64,000 nucleotides of DNA from positions 4,526,001 to 4,590,000 of the forward strand of contig NZ_CP032487.1 in NCBI RefSeq assembly GCF_004124235.1, read 5' to 3'. The stretch's first letter is position 1. Every line of letters begins with the position of its first letter. Below, one piece after another: positions 56,959 to 64,000 of the stretch. The stretch is from Yersinia hibernica (GTDB lineage Bacteria > Pseudomonadota > Gammaproteobacteria > Enterobacterales > Enterobacteriaceae). A program made the position numbers and the translations under genes. The notes below the pieces were generated by a model. That model was not told where the DNA came from. It saw only the letters and a list, made by a program, of their open reading frames with translations, and did not search any database.

Positions 56959-58518
56959 ATGTCACGATCATTCTCATTAGGTGTTCGAAAAATCTGGGAT
57001 GAATTAGCCGTGATGCAGGCTCCTGGATTCTATTGGGTCAATATTGAACGTCAAATTGATGCCAATTTATTTTGTCAGCAGCTTCTTCGTAGCCAACCCG
57101 AAAATACTCGTGCGGCATTGATTTGTTCAGGACAAAAACCTGAAAATCTCCTGACCAATATGGGACATTCTGGCCCCACGAAATTACCGTTATTTACGTT
57201 ACCCGCTCAAAGAAACGCCTTAAAATATTTAACCCATGATTTAATGCGTTCATTGCGCCCACAGCAACGGCTTTTCATTCTGTTCGCGCCTGCGAATTTA
57301 TGGCAAACATTTACCAGCGAAGAGATGCAACAGTGGCTCCTGCACATTCAACAATGGCTGGAGGCCCAGAGCTGCACGTTACTCGTGATTTGTCACAGCT
57401 CCGGCATGAATAAAATAAAGAACCAATTAGTCAGCCAACACCGTTATTTACAAGGCCTTGCCAACCTACAGTGGCAGCAGGATAGCGCACAATATGTGGT
57501 TTCTTGGTGGAGTACGGCGAAAGGGGTCACGGCCAATCAATTGGTGCTGCTCGAAGCCGATAAACAGGGCTGGAGCATGGCGGATGAAGTCCAGCAAGCG
57601 CTGCCACAATCACGCAATGATGAACATCTGTATTTAGCACAAACCACTATTTTGGAAGGCGCTCCGCCCCTTTCCAGCAATTGGCAATTGCTGGAATCCA
57701 ATGCCGCGTTGTCTCAACGGGCAATGACCACTCATGCCGCAACATTAATTTTTGCGTTGAATCAAAGTGAACAAATTGACGAGATGGCGCATCAGATCCA
57801 TAACATACGGCGTCAACGCGGCAATACGGTAAAAATTGTGGTGCGCGAAATGCATGCCAGCCTGCGCTACAGCGATGAGCGCTTGTTGCTGGCCTGCGGT
57901 GCCAATCTGATTGTGCCTCATGTTGCGCCATTATCGCGTTTTCTGACGATGCTGGAAGGGATTCAGGGGCAGCGTTTTACACGCCATGTTCCCGAAGATA
58001 TCAATGCGTTACTGGAGGCTCTGCGCCCACTGCAACTCAAAGGCTACCTGCCTCCCACCGAGTTCTGCCAATCTGTTTTGCAACTGATGAACAACACTTT
58101 ACTACCGGAAAATGGTAAAGGTGTGTTGGTTGCGCTGCGGGCAGTGCCGGGGTTACAGGCGCGCCAGGCGCTAACACTGTGTCATTTGCGCCGCTATGGT
58201 GATGTGGTGACGGTCTCTGACAACCGGCTACTACTGTTTCTTTCAACTTGTAGAATCAATGACTTAGATACGGCATTAAGCCATGTTTTCCGCTTACCCG
58301 TCGCAGAGGTCTTTAGCAACCGGCTGGTGTGGTATCAGGATCAGGAAATTATCTCAGAGATGAACCGCATGAATAATACTCCCGAGGCAGAGCAAGCGGC
58401 TGGTGATAAAAAAACCTATAAACAAGTCACTGACGCACCAGAACAAGCGGTCGTCGTCCGGCGAGTTCCTGTGCCGTTGGCACTGAATACTGGCCATCGT
58501 CAGGAGAATACCCAATGA
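56959..58518 (+). CDS. bcsE: c-di-GMP-binding protein BcsE
   Basis: About 519 residues (E. coli BcsE is 523). It begins MSRSFSLGVRKIWDEL and carries the GIL domain with the RxxD-type site near RLLLACGANLIVPHVAPLSRFL, plus ALTLCHLRRYGDVVTVSDNRL. BcsE binds c-di-GMP and is required for full cellulose output. The start is set by family length; the frame extends upstream to 56881 and the ribosome binding site is weak, so the start is uncertain. It overlaps bcsF by four bases. Confidence 0.93.
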   Translation: MSRSFSLGVRKIWDELAVMQAPGFYWVNIERQIDANLFCQQLLRSQPENTRAALICSGQKPENLLTNMGHSGPTKLPLFTLPAQRNALKYLTHDLMRSLRPQQRLFILFAPANLWQTFTSEEMQQWLLHIQQWLEAQSCTLLVICHSSGMNKIKNQLVSQHRYLQGLANLQWQQDSAQYVVSWWSTAKGVTANQLVLLEADKQGWSMADEVQQALPQSRNDEHLYLAQTTILEGAPPLSSNWQLLESNAALSQRAMTTHAATLIFALNQSEQIDEMAHQIHNIRRQRGNTVKIVVREMHASLRYSDERLLLACGANLIVPHVAPLSRFLTMLEGIQGQRFTRHVPEDINALLEALRPLQLKGYLPPTEFCQSVLQLMNNTLLPENGKGVLVALRAVPGLQARQALTLCHLRRYGDVVTVSDNRLLLFLSTCRINDLDTALSHVFRLPVAEVFSNRLVWYQDQEIISEMNRMNNTPEAEQAAGDKKTYKQVTDAPEQAVVVRRVPVPLALNTGHRQENTQ

Positions 58519-58703
58519 ATCTTAATGATATTTGGCAAATCCTGCTGCTGGGTGCCATCATTTTTTTCCCACTGGGCTATATGGCTCGCCGCCGCTTTCC
58601 ACGATGGTGGGAGAAAAAACAACATTTGTTCTTATCCGCGCGCTATTTAAAATCAGAAGGAATCTGGTTGCGTGATGGCTCCTCTTCACAGATTAAGAAA
58701 TAA
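58515..58703 (+). CDS. bcsF: Cellulose biosynthesis protein BcsF
   Basis: A 62-residue single-pass inner-membrane protein: membrane segment IWQILLLGAIIFFPLGYMA, then a basic cytoplasmic tail RRRFPRWWEKKQHLF. In E. coli BcsF recruits BcsE to the membrane and assists BcsG. Its ATG overlaps the bcsE stop; bcsG starts 2 bases after it. Confidence 0.93.
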   Translation: MNLNDIWQILLLGAIIFFPLGYMARRRFPRWWEKKQHLFLSARYLKSEGIWLRDGSSSQIKK

Positions 58704-58705
58704 CC

Positions 58706-60352
58706 ATGAACGCAAAAAATAAACAGCAAGACTCGCAGAGTCCGTGGCGCTACTGGCGCGGTCTGGGCGCATGGAATTACTACTTTCTGCTAAAGTTTGC
58801 CCTCCTGTGGTTTGGTTATCTGAATTTCCATCCACTGGCTAACTTGGTGTTTCTTGCTTTCTTGCTGTTTCCGATCCCAGCGTATCGCGTCCACCGCTGG
58901 CGTCACTGGATAGCCATCCCCATTGGTATCGGCTTGCTTTATCACGATACCTGGCTGCCGGGCATTAACAGCATCATGAGCCAAGGTTCACAAGTGACGG
59001 GTTTCAGTTTAAGCTATCTGCTTGAATTATTTAGTCGTTTTATTAACTGGACCATGATAGGAGCGGCCTTTGTTATTCTGGTGGGCTATCTGTTTATCTC
59101 ACAATGGATTCGCGTCACCGTTTTTGTCGTCGCAGCCATGATTTGGCTGAATATCGTGGGCATTGCCGGGCCAGCATTTTCTCTGGCCCCCACGACTGAG
59201 ACGGTCGCCGCAACAGAGCCCACGAACACAGCACAGCCAGCGGCGAGCAGCCAGGTGGAGGCCAGTGGGCCACCAACCGATGCTAACCTGACGGCCCATC
59301 TGAATGCTTTTTATGAACAAGAGAAAACGCGCTCTACCACCTTCCCGGCATCACTGCCTGGAGACGCGCAACCATTTGATTTATTAGTTATTAATATCTG
59401 TTCATTGTCATGGTCAGATATTGAGGCAATTCAACTGGATAAACACCCGCTGTGGAGTAAGTTTGATATTCTGTTCAAAAACTTTAACTCTGCCACCGCC
59501 TACAGTGGCCCGGCGTCTATCCGCCTCCTGCGCGCCAGCTGCGGCCAGTCATCCCACAAAGATCTGTATCAACCACAAGATCAGCAATGTTATCTGTTTG
59601 ATAACTTAGCCAAACTCGGGTTTACCTCCCAGCTGGTGCTGGATCACTCGGGTGTCTTTGGTAATTATCTGCAAAATATTCAAGATGACGGCAATATGCA
59701 TGCGCCGATGATGTCGCAGAAAGGCATTAGTAATCAATTAGCTTCCTTTGATGGCGAGCCAATTTATAACGATCTGGAATTGCTTAACCGCTGGCTGGAA
59801 CAGCAGAAGAAAGGGGGGGATGTCCGCAGCGCAACTTTCATGAATATCATCCCGTTACATGATGGAAACCGCTTCGTCGGCACCAACAAAACCGCGGATT
59901 ATCGTGCGCGCGCCCAGACCCTGTTTGACCAACTGAATACCTTCCTTGAAGAGTTGGAAAAATCAGGGCGGAAAGTCATGGTGGTCGTGGTGCCAGAGCA
60001 TGGTGCTGCCTTGGTGGGTGATAAAATGCAGATGTCTGGTCTGCGCGATATCCCAAGCCCAAGCATCACGCACATTCCCGTCGGGATTAAACTGATTGGT
60101 ATGAAAGCACCACAACCCGCCAGCCCGGTGGTGGTTAGCGCCCCTAGCAGCTATCTGGCTATTTCTGAATTAGTATCACGCATGGTTGATGGTAAAGTAT
60201 TTACTACTCCAAATGTGGATTGGCAGACTCTGACACAAGGTTTGCCGGAAACCGCCGTTATTTCAGAAAATGATAATGCTATTGTGATGCAATATCAGGG
60301 CAAACCGTATATTCGACTAAATGGCGGTGATTGGGTGCCTTATCCACAATAA
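58706..60352 (+). CDS. bcsG: Cellulose phosphoethanolamine transferase BcsG
   Basis: A 548-residue inner-membrane enzyme (E. coli 559). Four to five N-terminal helices are followed by a variable Ala/Pro/Thr-rich linker (about 165-200) and a periplasmic alkaline-phosphatase-like domain, with the nucleophile serine in TAYSGPASIRLLRASCGQ, PLHDGNRF and VVVPEHGAALVGDKMQ. It transfers phosphoethanolamine to nascent cellulose. Its presence predicts pEtN-cellulose rather than plain cellulose. A terminator follows. Confidence 0.95.
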   Translation: MNAKNKQQDSQSPWRYWRGLGAWNYYFLLKFALLWFGYLNFHPLANLVFLAFLLFPIPAYRVHRWRHWIAIPIGIGLLYHDTWLPGINSIMSQGSQVTGFSLSYLLELFSRFINWTMIGAAFVILVGYLFISQWIRVTVFVVAAMIWLNIVGIAGPAFSLAPTTETVAATEPTNTAQPAASSQVEASGPPTDANLTAHLNAFYEQEKTRSTTFPASLPGDAQPFDLLVINICSLSWSDIEAIQLDKHPLWSKFDILFKNFNSATAYSGPASIRLLRASCGQSSHKDLYQPQDQQCYLFDNLAKLGFTSQLVLDHSGVFGNYLQNIQDDGNMHAPMMSQKGISNQLASFDGEPIYNDLELLNRWLEQQKKGGDVRSATFMNIIPLHDGNRFVGTNKTADYRARAQTLFDQLNTFLEELEKSGRKVMVVVVPEHGAALVGDKMQMSGLRDIPSPSITHIPVGIKLIGMKAPQPASPVVVSAPSSYLAISELVSRMVDGKVFTTPNVDWQTLTQGLPETAVISENDNAIVMQYQGKPYIRLNGGDWVPYPQ

Positions 60353-60385
60353 TTAGCACAGTATTATTGGTTTTCACTGCTGTTC

Positions 60386-60416
60386 AAAAAAGAGTGCATT
60401 TAATGCGCTCTTTTTT
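60386..60416. terminator. Terminator after bcsG
   Basis: Stem AAAAAAGAGTGCAT / ATGCGCTCTTTTTT with a short loop and one G-U pair, flanked by A and T runs, so it works best on the plus strand. Confidence 0.88.
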
Positions 60417-60820
60417 GTTTATTGCAGAATAAGTTCTATGGGTAACATTACTCTAACAAAATAAAGAAAAACTCATTAATGGGTAGAATATTCAGGTCAA
60501 AGTGCCAATAATATTTCGCATCCATTGGTAATATATGCGATCTATATCATTTAAATCCCATTATTTCATTCTCATTATAAACACTGTCTATGGCATTATT
60601 TCACTGCAACATCACTCATTCATAAATAATTAATACGTTATTATTTGCATGCCAATTATTTTATTGTCACTTATATAAATACTTCGGTTCAATATCGTCC
60701 TACTAGCGACAACAAAATCAGTAGCAAAATATCCCAATGGGGCAAGACTCGCTTTATGAAAGATATGAAGGGGCGGGTGAGCTTAATCTATCATCAGGAT
60801 AATAATGTGAAATAAAACAA
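60417..60820. other. AT-rich region upstream of the proline-rich gene
   Basis: About 400 bp, strikingly AT-rich compared with the flanking bcsG and dppF genes, with no gene I can support. An AGGA ribosome binding site near 60800 is followed by a minimal ATG-TGA start-stop at about 60806-60811; the true ATG at 60821 has no strong site of its own. Promoter not resolved. Confidence 0.45.
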
Positions 60821-61444
60821 ATGAAACTGACACAAACAAGAGGCACAACTTCAACCACACCAACAGCGGCGTCAAAGCACTCTGGCGTTCAGGGGCGAGG
60901 TAGCAGTGCATTGAGCAAGGCTCTTTCAACAATATCTAATACAATTCAAAAATGGGTTGGAAACTTCGGGCAAAAAGGTCATTCATCACGATCTTCTGAT
61001 AAGCAACCTATTGATAAAATAGAAATCAAAGCGGTGCGATCCCAGAACATGCCAAATAAGGCCGAGATAAAGCGCCCTAAGGAAGCACCACCAGCACCGC
61101 CGCCACATGCACCTAAGTTAGCAAGTAAACCAGCGAAGCAGATGCTGCAGCGCCCTAAGGAAGCACCACCAGCACCACCGCCACATGCACCTAAGTTAGC
61201 AACTAAACCCGCGAAGCAGATGATGCAGCGCCCTAAGGAAGCACCACCAGCACCGCCAGTGCCTGTTGCGGCAAATGCCAGTCAACAAGGGCCAGCAACC
61301 TCAGTACAGAACGGGAGCGAACCGGCTAAGAGTGGTGATAAAATGACGCAAAACGAGATGAAGGAGGCACAGCGTTTGATAACACGTGCCACTATAAGTT
61401 TTGAGATAGAGCGCAGGTTGAACGGCCTCAAGCGGGCCGAATAG
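60821..61444 (+). CDS. Proline-rich tandem-repeat protein, unknown function
   Basis: A 207-residue, cysteine-free, basic protein that I cannot assign to a family. Residues 1-35 are rich in Ser/Thr/Gly/Ala; 36-52 may be a short amphipathic helix (STISNTIQKWVGNFG). Residues 85-136 are two 26-residue tandem repeats of 78 bp (61073-61150, 61151-61228), each opening RPKEAPPAPPPHAPKL; a third, partial copy begins at residue 137. The C-terminus (about 173-207) is a charged helix (TQNEMKEAQRLITRA). There is no signal peptide or membrane segment. The layout (polar N-terminus, PxxP-containing repeats) resembles type III effectors that bind host SH3 or cytoskeletal proteins, but no secretion genes are nearby. 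It lies in AT-rich DNA, which suggests acquisition. Confidence 0.6.
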   Translation: MKLTQTRGTTSTTPTAASKHSGVQGRGSSALSKALSTISNTIQKWVGNFGQKGHSSRSSDKQPIDKIEIKAVRSQNMPNKAEIKRPKEAPPAPPPHAPKLASKPAKQMLQRPKEAPPAPPPHAPKLATKPAKQMMQRPKEAPPAPPVPVAANASQQGPATSVQNGSEPAKSGDKMTQNEMKEAQRLITRATISFEIERRLNGLKRAE

Positions 61445-61468
61445 CGCCCGGATTTACCCCTGATATCA

Positions 61469-61496
61469 GCGGAGAATGTCTTGCGACACTCCCCGC
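61469..61496. terminator. Hairpin between proline-rich gene and dppF
   Basis: Twelve-base arms GCGGAGAATGTC / GACACTCCCCGC pair at ten positions around TTGC. It lies between two convergent genes. There is no T run, so termination activity is uncertain. Confidence 0.45.
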
Positions 61497-61526
61497 CAAT
61501 GTTAAAACGCACAGCACTGTGGCCTG

Positions 61527-62555
61527 CTATGCACCGTTGGCTTTTTCCGCTTCATCCTGATCGACGGCGAAACAAGCCACCATTTGATCACCATATTTCT
61601 TCAGTTGTGGCTGCAACTGCGTGCAGGTACCAAATGCCCGACGACAGCGCGCATTGAATGCACAACCTGGCGGTGGGCTCATCGGGCTAGGTAATTCGCC
61701 GGTCAACTTAATACGTTCACGGCGCATATCTGGGTTCAGACGTGGTGTCGCCGATAACAATGCCTGTGTATAAGGGTGACGCGGATTGTTAAAAATGGCC
61801 TCTTTGCTGCCCTTTTCAACACAGCGCCCCAAATACATCACCATCACTTCATCAGCAATATGCTCAACCACGGACAGGTCATGGGAGATAAAGACATACG
61901 ACAATCCCAGTTCCTGCTGCAAATCCATCATCAAGTTCAATACTTGGGCCCGCACTGACACATCCAGTGCAGAAACAGGTTCATCGGCAATCACCACATC
62001 CGGGTTCAACATCAACCCACGGGCAATGGCGATACGCTGGCGCTGGCCACCGGAGAACATATGTGGATAACGGTCATAATGTTCGGTTTTTAGACCAACT
62101 TTTGCCATCATCGCCAAGGTCTTTTCGCGCCGTTCTTGGCGATTGAGTTTGGTGTTGATTTGCAATGGCTCTTCCAGAATCTGCCCCACTTTCTTACGTG
62201 GATTCAAAGAACCATACGGGTTCTGGAACACAATCTGGATTTTCTGCCGCCGCAGTTTTTCTGCACTTTCATCGGGCTTAAGCAAATCCTGGCCTTGGTA
62301 ATAAAGCTCACCACCGGTTGGAATTTCTATCATGGTCAGTAAGCGGCCCAAAGTGGATTTACCACAGCCGGACTCCCCAACCACCGCCAATGTTTTGCCT
62401 CGCTCTAAAGTGAACGACACCCCATCCAGCGCCTTAACCAAGCGCTCCGGTGCAAAAAATCCTTTCTTGACCGGATAGTATTTTTTTAAATCAATGGCTT
62501 GCAACAGTGGCTTAGCGGCCTGTGATTCATTTTTCATTTCAGTCACTTGACTCAT
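61527..62555 (-). CDS. dppF: Dipeptide ABC transporter ATPase DppF
   Basis: A 342-residue ABC ATPase (E. coli 334). Walker A is GESGCGKS, signature [15 protein letters not shown], Walker [14 protein letters not shown], followed by the oligopeptide-transporter C-terminal region with a cysteine cluster ([18 protein letters not shown]) likely to bind an iron-sulfur cluster. It powers dipeptide (and haem, in E. coli) uptake with DppBCD and DppA. Its start overlaps the dppD stop by four bases. Confidence 0.95.
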   Translation of the reverse strand: MSQVTEMKNESQAAKPLLQAIDLKKYYPVKKGFFAPERLVKALDGVSFTLERGKTLAVVGESGCGKSTLGRLLTMIEIPTGGELYYQGQDLLKPDESAEKLRRQKIQIVFQNPYGSLNPRKKVGQILEEPLQINTKLNRQERREKTLAMMAKVGLKTEHYDRYPHMFSGGQRQRIAIARGLMLNPDVVIADEPVSALDVSVRAQVLNLMMDLQQELGLSYVFISHDLSVVEHIADEVMVMYLGRCVEKGSKEAIFNNPRHPYTQALLSATPRLNPDMRRERIKLTGELPSPMSPPPGCAFNARCRRAFGTCTQLQPQLKKYGDQMVACFAVDQDEAEKANGA

Positions 62556-63532
62556 AGGGTCGGCCTCCCCGCATCATCGAGCGGTGTATGGCATTTGACC
62601 TGACGCCCGGCTGGCCCCAGCAGTTCAGGTTCTTCACGACGGCAGCGATCATTGGCATATGGGCAACGCGGATTTAGCAAGCAGCCTTCAGGCCGGTCAT
62701 ATTTACCCGGCACCACACCCGGCAATGATGCCAGCCGTGCTTTATCCTGAGCAAACTCCGGTAGCGCCCGCAGCAATGCCTGAGTATATGGATGGCGCGG
62801 CGCACGGAAAATTTCCGATGACTTACCGGTTTCCACCACCTGACCGGCATACATCACAATAATGTGATGGGCCGCTTCGGCGACCAATGCCAAATCATGG
62901 GTAATCAGCAACAACGCCATATTTTCACGCTGCTGTAATTCCAGCAGCAATTCAATAATTTGCGCTTGAATCGTCACGTCCAGCGCCGTCGTTGGCTCAT
63001 CGGCAATCAGCAACTTAGGCCGACAAGCGATGGCCATCGCAATCATGACCCGCTGACTCATCCCACCGGAAAGCTGGTGCGGATAGACATCCAAACGCGA
63101 CGCCGGATCCGGAATGCCGACCAAGTTCAGCAGATCCACCGCCCGCTGATGACGGGTTTTGCGGTTGCCTCCCTGATGCACCTTTAGCGCTTCCATAATC
63201 TGGAAACCGACGGTATAGCACGGATTAAGGCTGGTCATCGGGTCTTGGAAAATCATCGCCACTTCCGCACCCACTAACTGACGCCGCTCTTTTTCAGAAA
63301 TCTTGGTCAAGTCACGGCCATTAAACTCCAGTTTATCGGCCATCACTTTACCGGGGTAATCAATCAGCCCCATGATTGCCAATGAACTGACCGATTTACC
63401 TGAGCCAGATTCACCGACAATCCCGACCACCTGACCTTGCTCAATACTGTAACTGATGCGGTCTACGGCTTTGAACGGCGCACTTTCGTCACCGAAATGC
63501 ACCGACAATTTATCTACATTTAAAAGTGCCAT
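62552..63532 (-). CDS. dppD: Dipeptide ABC transporter ATPase DppD
   Basis: A 326-residue ABC ATPase (E. coli 327). Walker A is GESGSGKS, signature [14 protein letters not shown], Walker [13 protein letters not shown], and the C-terminal cysteine cluster is [16 protein letters not shown]. It pairs with DppF as the nucleotide-binding dimer. It starts 15 bases after the dppC stop. Confidence 0.95.
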   Translation of the reverse strand: MALLNVDKLSVHFGDESAPFKAVDRISYSIEQGQVVGIVGESGSGKSVSSLAIMGLIDYPGKVMADKLEFNGRDLTKISEKERRQLVGAEVAMIFQDPMTSLNPCYTVGFQIMEALKVHQGGNRKTRHQRAVDLLNLVGIPDPASRLDVYPHQLSGGMSQRVMIAMAIACRPKLLIADEPTTALDVTIQAQIIELLLELQQRENMALLLITHDLALVAEAAHHIIVMYAGQVVETGKSSEIFRAPRHPYTQALLRALPEFAQDKARLASLPGVVPGKYDRPEGCLLNPRCPYANDRCRREEPELLGPAGRQVKCHTPLDDAGRPTL

Positions 63533-63547
63533 CTCTCTCTACCTCTA

Positions 63548-64000
63548 TTACTGCTTGAGTTTGGGGTCGAGAGCATCACGCAGGCCGTCCCCCATCAGGT
63601 TAAACGCCAGAACCGTCAGCAGAATCGCCACACCAGGGAAGGTCACCACCCACCAAGCGCTTTGAGCGAACTGCAACACATCAGAGAGCATGGTGCCCCA
63701 CTCTGGTGTTGGCGGCTGCGCACCCATGCCGAGAAAGCCAAGAGCCGCCATATCCAGAATGGCGTTAGAGAAGCCGAGAGAAGCCTGCACGATGAGCGGC
63801 GCTAGGCAGTTTGGCAAAATATTGATAAACATCTGGCGCATCGACCCCGCCCCAGCCACTCTGGAGGCCGTGACGTAATCGCGATTGACCTCGACCAGCA
63901 CTGCTGCTCGTGTCAAACGAACATAGTGCGGCAAGGCCACAAAGGTTAGCGCCAATGAGGCATTGACAATCGAAGGCCCGAATACCGCCACCAACACTAA
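63548..64000 (-). CDS. dppC: Dipeptide ABC transporter permease DppC, 3' part
   Basis: The C-terminal 150 residues of an inner-membrane permease; the 5' part is beyond the right edge. It has the binding-protein-dependent transport signature (EAA-like loop YVTASRVAGAGSMRQMFINILPN), membrane helices, and the conserved end LNLMGDGLRDALDPKLKQ-type tail. The sequence is nearly identical in layout to E. coli DppC. An apparent internal start is only the first Met in the window. Confidence 0.95.
   Translation of the reverse strand, partial: LVLVAVFGPSIVNASLALTFVALPHYVRLTRAAVLVEVNRDYVTASRVAGAGSMRQMFINILPNCLAPLIVQASLGFSNAILDMAALGFLGMGAQPPTPEWGTMLSDVLQFAQSAWWVVTFPGVAILLTVLAFNLMGDGLRDALDPKLKQ

Overview
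The window looks like a chromosomal segment of a Yersinia of the Y. enterocolitica-like group. From 11.4 kb rightward the gene order is the enterobacterial yhiN-pitA-uspB-uspA ... rsmJ-prlC-rlmJ-gor ... yhjD-yhjE-yhjG-pdeH-kdgK-yhjJ-dctA-pdeK-bcs-dpp backbone. Yersinia-type insertions sit in it: a serralysin, an AIDA-type autotransporter, and a kdgM / family 2 pectate lyase / CBM32 pectin cluster. The species call is inference from gene content; no 16S or other marker is present.

Left accessory region (1-11.4 kb). It starts with the 5' part of an inverse autotransporter (intimin/invasin-like) cut by the window edge, then a decayed IS6-family element. A Tn7-like transposon follows and ends inside the 3' end of yhiN. 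Its tnsABCD operon (minus strand) looks intact: TnsA endonuclease residues, the TnsB DDE triad, TnsC Walker motifs and the TnsD CCCH zinc finger are all present. No tnsE is seen. Cargo comprises a small basic protein of unknown function, an OLD-nuclease plus UvrD-like-helicase pair that resembles Gabija anti-phage defence (each gene broken by one base in a homopolymer run), and a second, very short TniQ-domain protein. A strongly structured, gene-free stretch lies between the short TniQ gene and tnsD. The yhiN-side transposon end carries three TnsB-type repeats and supplies the last codons and the stop codon of yhiN. The other end was not found.

Backbone 11.4-25.2 kb: phosphate uptake (pitA), stress proteins (uspB/uspA), ammonia assimilation (gdhA), an orphan secreted metalloprotease, rRNA methyltransferases (rsmJ, rlmJ), oligopeptidase A (prlC), an ASCH-domain protein and glutathione reductase (gor). 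25.2-37.1 kb: an autotransporter, two transport/membrane proteins (yhjD, yhjE), CDP-diacylglycerol hydrolase (cdh), an AsmA-family protein (yhjG), the c-di-GMP phosphodiesterase pdeH, a small tautomerase, and KDG kinase (kdgK).

37.2-46.1 kb: a catalytically dead M16 protein (yhjJ), the dicarboxylate carrier dctA, and an outer-membrane/periplasmic pectin module (kdgM porin, PL2 lyase, CBM32 binding protein). KdgR-like operators lie upstream of both kdgM and kdgK, so the module and the downstream kinase look like one regulon. 44.5-60.4 kb: the cellulose locus, with pdeK-bcsC-bcsZ-bcsB-bcsA-bcsQ-bcsR on the minus strand and bcsE-bcsF-bcsG divergent on the plus strand; pdeK here lacks its GGDEF domain. 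c-di-GMP links pdeH, pdeK, the BcsA PilZ domain and BcsE.

Right end: an unrecognised proline-rich repeat protein (60.8-61.4 kb), then dppF, dppD and the 3' part of dppC (dipeptide ABC transporter), cut by the window edge. The most unusual items are the Tn7-like element with its short TniQ, frameshifted Gabija-like pair and structured spacer, and the proline-rich repeat protein.
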